Shown: positions 42,276-49,769 of the stretch, in pieces | Position numbering within the stretch: the first letter of the stretch is position 1 | How the letters are laid out: the number at the start of each line of letters is the position of its first letter | Assembly (NCBI GenBank): GCA_040755835.1 | Contig: JBFMAB010000100.1 | Coordinates: 62,001-126,000 of the forward strand | Source: JADLDB01 sp040755835 | Lineage (GTDB): Bacteria; Myxococcota; Myxococcia; Myxococcales; Myxococcaceae | DNA: 64,000 bases | Direction: 5' to 3' | Notes under the pieces: generated by a model | Database searches by the model: none | The model's input: the letters and a program-made list of their open reading frames with translations, nothing else | What the model was told of the DNA's origin: nothing | Made by a program: the position numbers and the translations under genes

Positions 42276-42317
42276 GGCTCTCTGGCCCGCAGGGCGCGTG
42301 CTACAAGTCGCGCTCCC

Positions 42318-43820
42318 GTGAAGCGCTCTCTGCTCGTGTGTCTGGCGGTGTCGGGGCTCTTCCCGCTGGTGGCCCAGGCCCAGGCGCCCGACAGCCGATT
42401 CAGCGCCGGTGGCTACTTCCGCGTCATGGCGCGCCCGGACTTCCAGGGCGGCAATGGCCGGCTCGGCTATTGGAACCTCTACGGCCGGTTGATGAACGAG
42501 GGGCCCTACGCGGCGCTGGAGATGAAGCTCGATCTCCTGCAGGCGCCGCCGGGCACCAACGACATCTGGGCCAGCCTCCACGCCCGCGTCGAGGGTGGTT
42601 CGGTGAACGCGGCGGACCCGTTCAACGGCAGCTTCGCCTTCTTTCGCCTGTCGCAGCTGTACGCGCGAGCCGGCAACATCCTCGCGCCGAAGCTGGTGTG
42701 GCAGTTGGGCACGCTGCAGTACTTCTTCGGCGACCTGGGCCTCTACGACATGCGCCCGGCGCAGATCCTCGAGGACACGATCGGCCTGTCCGCGCGCTAC
42801 ATCGGCGACCGCGTCGACGTGCTGCTCGCGGTGGGCGACTCGGGCTTCTTCAACAAAGGCACCCGCTACGTGCCGTTGCTCACCGCCGGTGGCGCGGTGC
42901 GAGTGCGCCTCGGCGACCACGTCGAGCTGGGCGGTGGCGGGCAATTCGCGGTGGAGCCGTTCATCGCCGGAAACCGCAACTCGTCGTACGTGACGCCCGG
43001 CGTCCGCTACGAGGACTACGCGCGGAAGGAGGTGCTTCGGCATTTCCTCGAGGAGAACCCGCTGGCCGGCGTGGACCAGTTCCCGCTGCCGGCGCCGTCG
43101 GGCCAGACGAGCTTCTCGTACCGCGCGGTCGGCTACCTCGGCTTCGGCAAGCTGGGCCCGCTGCGCTGGAACAACCTGTTCGCGCGCTTCCAGCGGCACC
43201 ACCCGCAGACGTCCTACGTCGACTCGTGGCAGGGCCAGAGCGTCGAGGTGTACACGGCGGACCTGACGCGCGATCGCTTCTCGCTCAGCGTGGGCAACGA
43301 GATGCAGGTGCAGATCGTCCCGGAGCGGCTCGACGCGGCCTGGGCGCTGCTCTTCGGATCCGATCGCGACGACGCCGACACGATCCGCGCGTCGGAGTCG
43401 AACCGCACGTACCTGTCCACGGTGCTGCGCCTGCAGCTGTACCTCACGCGCGAGGTGCACATCCTCCTCGAGAACGCGATCGCCGAGGAGCGCAGCCTGA
43501 ACGGCAACCTGTTCCGCTCGAACTTCGACTCGATCTTCGAGAGCAGCGGCGGCCTGCCGGACTCGCGCGGGCTGGAGTACGGCGACTCCGCGGTGCGGCG
43601 CACCTGGCAGCTCAAGACGGGCATCGTGCTGAACCCGACGGGGAAGGGCATCTACACGCGGCCGTCGATTCGCCTCTTGTACGGCCTCCAGTACTCCACG
43701 CAGCACGCGGCGTTCGGCAACGCGTTCGCGGAGCGGCTCGATCAGTACGACAGCTTCACGCCCACGGGGACGATCTCGTGGCATCACCTCGTGTCGTTGG
43801 AGACGGAGGGTTGGTTCTAG
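42318..43820 (+). CDS. Outer-membrane beta-barrel protein, possible carbohydrate porin
   Basis: A 500-residue exported protein with signal peptide MKRSLLVCLAVSGLFPLVAQAQA. The rest has many alternating hydrophobic/aromatic strands (YLGFGKLGPLRWNNLFARF, VYTADLTRDRFSLSVGNEMQV, IRLLYGLQYSTQHA) and ends in the aromatic residue F, which marks barrel proteins for insertion by the Bam complex. It starts at GTG 42318 with TACAAG ten bases upstream. The next gene, an alpha-amylase-like lipoprotein, begins directly after its stop codon, so a maltoporin-like role in sugar or oligosaccharide uptake is reasonable but inferred only from context. Confidence 0.7.
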   Translation: MKRSLLVCLAVSGLFPLVAQAQAPDSRFSAGGYFRVMARPDFQGGNGRLGYWNLYGRLMNEGPYAALEMKLDLLQAPPGTNDIWASLHARVEGGSVNAADPFNGSFAFFRLSQLYARAGNILAPKLVWQLGTLQYFFGDLGLYDMRPAQILEDTIGLSARYIGDRVDVLLAVGDSGFFNKGTRYVPLLTAGGAVRVRLGDHVELGGGGQFAVEPFIAGNRNSSYVTPGVRYEDYARKEVLRHFLEENPLAGVDQFPLPAPSGQTSFSYRAVGYLGFGKLGPLRWNNLFARFQRHHPQTSYVDSWQGQSVEVYTADLTRDRFSLSVGNEMQVQIVPERLDAAWALLFGSDRDDADTIRASESNRTYLSTVLRLQLYLTREVHILLENAIAEERSLNGNLFRSNFDSIFESSGGLPDSRGLEYGDSAVRRTWQLKTGIVLNPTGKGIYTRPSIRLLYGLQYSTQHAAFGNAFAERLDQYDSFTPTGTISWHHLVSLETEGWF

Positions 43821-44978
43821 ATGCGCCGCGCGACGTGGTGGACAGCGCTCCTGGTGGCGGTGGTGGCCGCCGGCTGCATCCCGAAGGTGCCGAAGCAGCG
43901 GCTCGCCGCGCGGGCGAAGGTCGCCGTCGTCTACGTCGTCGACCCGTCGCGGACCACCGGCGTGGAGTCGCCGCCGGACGCGCTCAAGCAGGCGGTGGCG
44001 AAGGCGCTCGACGAGCGGAACCTCGAGGTGGTGGAGCTGCCGCTGGACGTGCTGGGCGGGCAGCTGCTCACCGACGCGCGCCTCGAGGGCGTCAAGAGGG
44101 CCGCCGGTGACGCGCCCTTCGTGATGCTGGTGGAGCAGCGGGTGACGTTCTTCTCGCAGCTCGACGGGCGCTACCGCTGGGAGGTGGGCACCAACCTCAC
44201 CGCGCAGCGCATCGGCGGAGCGACGGCGCGCGACCCCTTCGAGCTGCCGGTGGTGCTCCTGTACGACCACGAGCGGCAGAAGGAGGCGATCGCCCAGGCC
44301 GCGCCGGACGTCGCCACGCGCGCGGGCGTGCTGATGGACGGGCTGCTCGCGGGCGCGCGCGAGCTCGAGAAGTCGCCGCAGGGGAACGCCGCGTCCCCGA
44401 CCTCCACCACCGCGTCCTCGGCGCCCTTCATGCCGCGCGCGGTGTACTTCGTCATGGTCGATCGCTTCGCCAACGGCGATCGGGCAAATGACGGCGACGC
44501 GAACCCGGACGATCCGCAGGCCTTTCACGGCGGCGACCTCGCGGGGCTCATCGAGCGGCTCGACTGGATCGAGGCGCTGGGCGTGGACACGGTGTGGCTG
44601 TCGCCCATCTCCCGCATGCGCACCGCGCCGTGGCATGGCTACGGCGCCTTCCACGGCTACTGGACGTGGGAGCTCGGCCAGGTGGAGCCGCGCTTCGGCG
44701 ACGAGGCGCAGGTGCGGCGGCTGCGCGCGGAGCTGGACAAGCGCGGCATGAAGCTTTTGCTGGACCTGGTGCTCAACCACGTCGGGCCCGACGCGCCGCT
44801 GCTCACCGCGCACCCCGACTGGTTCCACCGCAACGGGGGCGTGACGGACTGGACGGACCCGAAGCAGCTCGTCGAGTACGACGTGCACGGCCTGCCGGAC
44901 CTCGCGACCGAGAACCCCGAGGTGTACCGGTACCTCGTGGACTCGACGCGGAGGTGGCTTCGAGATCGCGAGGCCTGA
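43821..44978 (+). CDS. GH13 alpha-amylase-family lipoprotein, 5' part of a frameshifted gene
   Basis: The first 385 residues of a broken gene. A lipoprotein signal (lipobox AAGC near residue 19) leads to an uncharacterised domain of about 170 residues (AVVYVVDPSRTTGV...), then the first half of a GH13 barrel starting at RAVYFVMVDRFANGD, with the conserved DTVWLSPI and LLLDLVLNHVGPDAP blocks (regions including the calcium-site Asn of NH). The frame stops at TGA 44976-44978, just before the catalytic nucleophile. Removing the T at 44976 restores RDREADGFRLDAVKH in one frame with the downstream part. The break is either a real mutation or an assembly error. Confidence 0.8.
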   Translation: MRRATWWTALLVAVVAAGCIPKVPKQRLAARAKVAVVYVVDPSRTTGVESPPDALKQAVAKALDERNLEVVELPLDVLGGQLLTDARLEGVKRAAGDAPFVMLVEQRVTFFSQLDGRYRWEVGTNLTAQRIGGATARDPFELPVVLLYDHERQKEAIAQAAPDVATRAGVLMDGLLAGARELEKSPQGNAASPTSTTASSAPFMPRAVYFVMVDRFANGDRANDGDANPDDPQAFHGGDLAGLIERLDWIEALGVDTVWLSPISRMRTAPWHGYGAFHGYWTWELGQVEPRFGDEAQVRRLRAELDKRGMKLLLDLVLNHVGPDAPLLTAHPDWFHRNGGVTDWTDPKQLVEYDVHGLPDLATENPEVYRYLVDSTRRWLRDREA

Positions 44979-44997
44979 CGGCTTCCGCCTCGACGCG

Positions 44998-45990
44998 GTG
45001 AAGCACGTGCCGCTCGAATTCTGGGCCCGCTTCAACGCCGAGCCCGGGATCTCGAGCCGCCTGCGGCTCGGCGAGCTCCTCGACGGCGATCCGTCGGTGG
45101 TCGCGCGCACGTGGACCAGGGGCGGCTTCACCGCGATGTTCGACTTCCCCCTGAGCTTCGCGATCGCCGACGTGTTCTGCCGCGGCGAGGCCCCGGCGAA
45201 GCTGGCCGCGGTGCTGACCAACGACCGCCGGTACCCCGATCCGTCGTCGCTGGTGACGCTGGTGGACAACCACGATCTCCCGCGCCTGATGAGCGCCTGC
45301 GGGAACGAGCCGGCGAAGGTGACCGAGGCGCTCACGTTCCTCCTCACCGCGCGCGGCGTGCCGTCGCTGAGCTGGGGCACCGAGGTCGGCCTCGACGGCG
45401 AGAAGGAGCCTTTCAACCGCAAGTCGATGCGCTTCGTCCAGCACCCCTTCCGCGGGCTCATCTCGACGTGGCTCAGGGCCCGGCGGGATCGGCCGTCGCT
45501 GCGCGCCAGCGCCACGCTGATCCTCGAGGCCACCGAGCAGACGCTGGTGACGGCGCGCGTGACGGCCACCGAGGCGACGGTCGTCTACGTGAATCACTCG
45601 GGTTCCCGGCGGACGGCGGCGCTGCTGGAAGGGCAGGCCAGGCCCGACGTCGAGCCGGTGCCCCCGGGCGTGACGGTGCGCACGGTGGCCGGCGACTTCT
45701 CCGCGCTGGCGAAGAAGGCGCAGGTGCTGTCGAAAGGCGAGCTGACGCGCCCGGTGACGTTCGATGGCGAGGGCTACGTCGTCGGCTCCGGCCCGGAGCT
45801 GGGCGACTTTCGCCCCGACAAGAGCGTCCGCCTGCCCGCGACGCTGCAACTCCCCGTCGGCGGCGTCTTCGAGTTCAAGCGCCTCACCCGCGACATCGGC
45901 GGCGTGCGCTGGGAGCCCGGCGCCAACCGGCTGCTGCTGGTGCCCGACGGGAACTCGCCGCTCCACGTGTCGGTTGCGCCGCGCGGCTGA
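44998..45990 (+). CDS. GH13 alpha-amylase, 3' part of the frameshifted gene
   Basis: A 330-residue open frame starting at a GTG that is unlikely to be a real start; it continues the amylase begun at 43821. It carries all three catalytic carboxylates of the family: the nucleophile lies just upstream in GFRLDAVKH, the acid/base is in RLGELLDGD, and the transition-state stabiliser is in LVDNHDLPR. After the barrel come a beta-sandwich C domain and a starch-binding-like end (VRLPATLQLPVGGVFEFKRL, RWEPGANRLLLVPDG), which resembles a CBM20 domain. The whole enzyme would be about 722 residues. Substrate: alpha-glucans, inferred from the family. Confidence 0.8.
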   Translation: MKHVPLEFWARFNAEPGISSRLRLGELLDGDPSVVARTWTRGGFTAMFDFPLSFAIADVFCRGEAPAKLAAVLTNDRRYPDPSSLVTLVDNHDLPRLMSACGNEPAKVTEALTFLLTARGVPSLSWGTEVGLDGEKEPFNRKSMRFVQHPFRGLISTWLRARRDRPSLRASATLILEATEQTLVTARVTATEATVVYVNHSGSRRTAALLEGQARPDVEPVPPGVTVRTVAGDFSALAKKAQVLSKGELTRPVTFDGEGYVVGSGPELGDFRPDKSVRLPATLQLPVGGVFEFKRLTRDIGGVRWEPGANRLLLVPDGNSPLHVSVAPRG

Positions 45991-46018
45991 GTTCCGAAGA
46001 CGCGCTGCGTCATTTGGT

Positions 46019-46047
46019 TTGACCCTGAAATCAATCCTCTCTACAAG
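46019..46047 (+). promoter_or_regulatory. Sigma70-type promoter of the fad operon
   Basis: TTGACC at 46019-46024 (five of six bases of the -35 consensus), a 17-base spacer, then TACAAG at 46042-46047 (four of six of the -10). Transcription would start near 46054, about 28 bases before the ATG, with the ribosome site GAGGAGG in between. It is the best classical promoter in the window. Confidence 0.6.
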
Positions 46048-46081
46048 CCTTCCGCGAGTCGTCACTTCGAGGAGGCCACGT

Positions 46082-47386
46082 ATGGCGAAGGCGAAGGCAG
46101 CGACGAATGGCGTGCGGCGGGTCGCGATCGTGGGCGGCCTGCGGACCCCGTTCGTGAAGGCGAACACGGTCTTCAATGAGCTCTCCGCGCTCGATCTCGG
46201 GCGCATCGTCGTGCAGGAGCTGGTTCAGCGGACGGAGCTCGATCCGAAGGTGCTCGACCTGCTCGTCTTCGGCCAGGTGATCCCCACGCTGACGGCGCCG
46301 TCGGTCGCGCGGGAGATCGTCCTCCTCACGGGTCTGCCGCGGCGGGTCGAGGCCCACACGGTGATGCGCGCGTGCGCCACGTCGATCCAGTCGATGGTCG
46401 CGGCGGCGAACGAGATCGCGCTGGGAAACGCCGACGTCGCCATCACCGGCGGCACCGAGTCGATGTCCGACCCGCCGCTCTTCACCAGCCGGCCGCTCGC
46501 GCAGGCCCTGGTGAGCGCCTCGAAGGCGAAGAGCCTGCCGGCGAAGCTGAAGCCCTTCCAGAAGATCAAGGCGAAGGACCTGGTGCCCGTGCCGCCGGCG
46601 ATCGCCGAGTACACGACGGGCATGTCGATGGGCGACTCCGCCGAGAAGATGGCCAAGGAGAACGGCATCTCCCGGCGCGAGCAGGACGAGATCGCGCTCG
46701 CGTCGCACCAAAACGCCGCGCGCGCCTGGAAACAGGGCCTGTTCGCCGACGAGGTGATGCACGTGCCGGTGCCGCCCCGCTACGAGGTCACCGCCACCAC
46801 CGACAACATCGTGCGCGAAGACGCCTCGCTCGACGCGCTGTCGGCGCTCAAGCCCGTGTTCGACCGCAAGTACGGCACGGTGACCGCCGGCAACGCGTCG
46901 CCGCTCACCGACGGCGCCGCCGCGCTCCTGCTCATGAGCGAGGAGAAGGCGAAGGCGCTGGGCTACGAGCCGCTCGGCTTCATCAGGAGCCACGCGTTCG
47001 CCGCGACGGACCCGGGCGAGCAGCTGCTGCAGGGGCCCGCGTACGCCGCGCCGATCGCGCTCGACCGCGCGGGCATGTCGCTCAAGGACATCGACCTCGT
47101 CGACATGCACGAGGCCTTCGCGGTGCAGGTCGCGTCCAACCTGCAGGCGCTGGCGTCGAAGTCCTTCGCCGAGAAGCTGGGCCGGCCGGGCCCGGTGGGC
47201 GAGGTCGACCGCAGCCGCCTCAACGTCAACGGCGGCTCGATCGCGCTGGGCCACCCGTTCGCGGCCACCGGCGCGCGCATCATTCACCAGGTGCTCCGGG
47301 CGCTGAAGCGCCGCGGCCTCGGCACCGCCCTCGTCACCGTCTGCGCCCAGGGTGGAAATGGCGCGGCCGTCGTCCTGGAGCGCTGA
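46082..47386 (+). CDS. fadI: Acetyl-CoA acyltransferase (thiolase), FadI type
   Basis: Last step of fatty-acid beta-oxidation: splits 3-ketoacyl-CoA with CoA. The 434-residue protein has the thiolase fold with the nucleophilic cysteine in MRACATSIQS at about residue 97, the GGTESMSDPP segment, the histidine in GGSIALGHPFAATGAR near 390, and the second cysteine in TVCAQGGNG near 421. It is closest in layout to FadI-type long thiolases, which have insertions around residues 155-195. ATG 46082 has GAGGAGG upstream. fadJ starts two bases after its stop, so the two subunits of the complex are made from one message. Confidence 0.94.
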   Translation: MAKAKAATNGVRRVAIVGGLRTPFVKANTVFNELSALDLGRIVVQELVQRTELDPKVLDLLVFGQVIPTLTAPSVAREIVLLTGLPRRVEAHTVMRACATSIQSMVAAANEIALGNADVAITGGTESMSDPPLFTSRPLAQALVSASKAKSLPAKLKPFQKIKAKDLVPVPPAIAEYTTGMSMGDSAEKMAKENGISRREQDEIALASHQNAARAWKQGLFADEVMHVPVPPRYEVTATTDNIVREDASLDALSALKPVFDRKYGTVTAGNASPLTDGAAALLLMSEEKAKALGYEPLGFIRSHAFAATDPGEQLLQGPAYAAPIALDRAGMSLKDIDLVDMHEAFAVQVASNLQALASKSFAEKLGRPGPVGEVDRSRLNVNGGSIALGHPFAATGARIIHQVLRALKRRGLGTALVTVCAQGGNGAAVVLER

Positions 47387-47388
47387 AC

Positions 47389-49593
47389 ATGACTACGCCC
47401 TCGAAGAACTTCTCGTACGTGGTCGACACCGGCGTCGCGGTGATCACCTTCGACATGGAAGGCGAGCCGGTCAACACGCTCGCTCCGTCGATCTCCGCCG
47501 AGTTCGAAGGCCTGATGACCAGGGCCGCCAGCGATCAGACCGCCAGGGCGATCGTCATCATCTCCGGCAAGAAGGACACCTTCATCGCCGGGGCGAAGAT
47601 CGACTTCCTGCAGACGGTGAAGTCGGCGGCCGACGCGACGGGCCTGTCGCGGCAGGGCCAGGCCGGCTTCGACCGGCTCGACGCCTTCGAGAAGCCGGTG
47701 GTCGCGGCCATCAACGGCGCGTGCCTCGGCGGCGGCCTCGAGTGGGCGCTGGCGTGCGACTACCGCATCGCCACCGACAGCCCGAAGACATCGCTCGGGT
47801 TGCCCGAGGTGCAGCTCGGTCTCATCCCCGGCGCGGGCGGCACGCAGCGGCTGCCGCGGCTCATCGGCGCCCAGGCGGCGCTCGATCTCATCCTCACCGG
47901 CCGCACGCTCAAGGCGAAGAAGGCGCTCAAGCTGGGCGTGGTCGACGAGGTGGTGCCGCCGCCGATCCTCCTCGACGTGGCGAAGAAGCGGGCGCTCGAG
48001 CTCGCCAACGGCACGCTGAAGCTCGAGCGCAGCCGCGGGCTGGCGACCGCCGTCGCCGGCAAGAAGACGTTCGCCGGCATGCTCAAGGGGCTCACCGATC
48101 GCGAGGCGTGGGCCGAGCTCGCGCTCGAGGAAAACCCCGTCGGCCGCAAGCTGCTCTTCGACCAGGCCCGCAAGCAGCTGCTCAAGAAGACGCGCGGCAA
48201 GTACCCGGCGCCCGAGAAGGCGCTCGACGTGGTGCGGGTCGGCCTCGAGAAGGGGATGAAGGCCGGCCTCGAGGCGGAGGCCGCCGCGTTCGGCGAGCTC
48301 GTGATGAGCGACGTGTCGAAGCGGCTGGTGGAGATCTTCTTCGCCACCAACGCGCTCAAGAAGGACAACGGCACGAAGGACGCGTCGGTCAAGCCGCGAC
48401 CGGTGAACAAGATCGGAATCCTCGGCGGCGGCCTGATGGGCGCCGGCATCGCGTACGTCGCGTCGGCGATCGGGGACGTGCCAGTGCGCATCAAGGACAA
48501 GGACGACGAGGGCGTCCGGCGCGCGCTCGCCCACGTGCGCGGCCTGTACGACGAGCGCGTGAAGAAGCGCTCGCTCACCTGGCGCGACGCCGAGAAGAAG
48601 ATGGCGCTGGTCTCCGCGACCACCGACTACTCCGGCTTCAAGCACTGTGACGTGGTCATCGAGGCCGTCTTCGAGGACCTGAAGCTCAAGCACCAGATGG
48701 TGAAGGACGTCGAGGCGGTGTGCGGGCCGCAGACGATCTTCGCGTCGAACACCTCGAGCCTGCCGATCACCCGGATCGCCGAGGCGTCGCGGCGCCCCGA
48801 GACGGTCATCGGGATGCACTACTTCAGCCCGGTCAACAAGATGCCGCTGTTGGAGATCATCACCCACAAGGGGACCGCCGACTGGGTGACGGCCACCTGC
48901 GTGGAGATCGGCAAGAAACAGGGGAAGACGGTCATCGTCGTCAACGACGGCGTCGGCTTCTACACCTCGCGCATCCTCGCGCCGTACATGAACGAGGCCG
49001 CGTACCTGCTCGCCGAGGGCGCCGACATCGCCGAGCTCGATCGCGCGCTGGTCGACTTTGGCTTCCCCGTCGGCCCCATCACCCTGCTCGACGAGGTCGG
49101 GATCGACGTCGCGGCGAAGGTCGGGAAGATCATGCACGACGCCTTCGGCGACCGGATGATCGCCCCCGACACCACCGACGCGCTGGTGAAGGACGGGCGG
49201 CTCGGCCGAAAGGCGAAGAAGGGCTTCTACACGTACGACGATCCGAAGAAGAAGGAAGTCGACCAGTCCGTCTACGCGCTCCTGCCGCACGGGAAGGACC
49301 GCAAGCGCCTCGACCGCTACGAGATGGCCGAGCGCTGCGTGCTCCAGTTCGTCAACGAGGCCGTCCGCTGCCTCGGCGAAGGCATCCTCCGCAGCCCGCG
49401 CGACGGCGACATCGGCGCCATCTTCGGCCTGGGCTTCCCGCCGTTCCTCGGCGGGCCGTTCCGCTACGTCGACGCCCAGGGCCTCGGGAAGATCCTCGAG
49501 CGCACCGAGCACTACCAGGAGCGCTTCGGCAAGCGCTTCACCCCCGCGCCGCTGCTCATCGAGTACGTCAAGGCCGGCCGCCGGTTCTACTGA
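47389..49593 (+). CDS. fadJ: Multifunctional enoyl-CoA hydratase / 3-hydroxyacyl-CoA dehydrogenase, FadJ type
   Basis: Alpha subunit of the beta-oxidation complex, 734 residues. The hydratase/isomerase domain (1-200) has the oxyanion-hole sequences FIAGAKIDFL and NGACLGGGLEWALACDYRI, and both catalytic glutamates in SLGLPEVQLGLIPGAGGTQR. The dehydrogenase half starts at the NAD-binding loop GILGGGLMGAGIA at about residue 342, with SNTSSLPIT, the catalytic histidine in GMHYFSPVNKMPLLEII and the DGVGFYTSR block; the C-terminal domain has GFPVGPITLLDEVGIDV. Order and domain make-up match FadJ rather than the two-gene systems. It ends the fad operon. Confidence 0.95.
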   Translation: MTTPSKNFSYVVDTGVAVITFDMEGEPVNTLAPSISAEFEGLMTRAASDQTARAIVIISGKKDTFIAGAKIDFLQTVKSAADATGLSRQGQAGFDRLDAFEKPVVAAINGACLGGGLEWALACDYRIATDSPKTSLGLPEVQLGLIPGAGGTQRLPRLIGAQAALDLILTGRTLKAKKALKLGVVDEVVPPPILLDVAKKRALELANGTLKLERSRGLATAVAGKKTFAGMLKGLTDREAWAELALEENPVGRKLLFDQARKQLLKKTRGKYPAPEKALDVVRVGLEKGMKAGLEAEAAAFGELVMSDVSKRLVEIFFATNALKKDNGTKDASVKPRPVNKIGILGGGLMGAGIAYVASAIGDVPVRIKDKDDEGVRRALAHVRGLYDERVKKRSLTWRDAEKKMALVSATTDYSGFKHCDVVIEAVFEDLKLKHQMVKDVEAVCGPQTIFASNTSSLPITRIAEASRRPETVIGMHYFSPVNKMPLLEIITHKGTADWVTATCVEIGKKQGKTVIVVNDGVGFYTSRILAPYMNEAAYLLAEGADIAELDRALVDFGFPVGPITLLDEVGIDVAAKVGKIMHDAFGDRMIAPDTTDALVKDGRLGRKAKKGFYTYDDPKKKEVDQSVYALLPHGKDRKRLDRYEMAERCVLQFVNEAVRCLGEGILRSPRDGDIGAIFGLGFPPFLGGPFRYVDAQGLGKILERTEHYQERFGKRFTPAPLLIEYVKAGRRFY

Positions 49594-49769
49594 CCGGCCG
49601 GGTACGATTCGGGCCCACACGACGGTCCGTGCCGCGGAAGCATCGAGATCTCCGCGGTGACGCGGGTGTGTGCGTTCGGGGGCCCGCTGCGTGTAGGATG
49701 CGCGCCACTCAAGGGGGGCCGCCAGCTTTCTGGGGCCTGAAGACGACCGTCCTGGAGGACACCTCGAAC

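Noticed and set aside
41817..45569. An open frame of 1250 codons on the minus strand.
   Set aside because: Antisense to PilZ, barrel and amylase genes, all of which have recognisable products.
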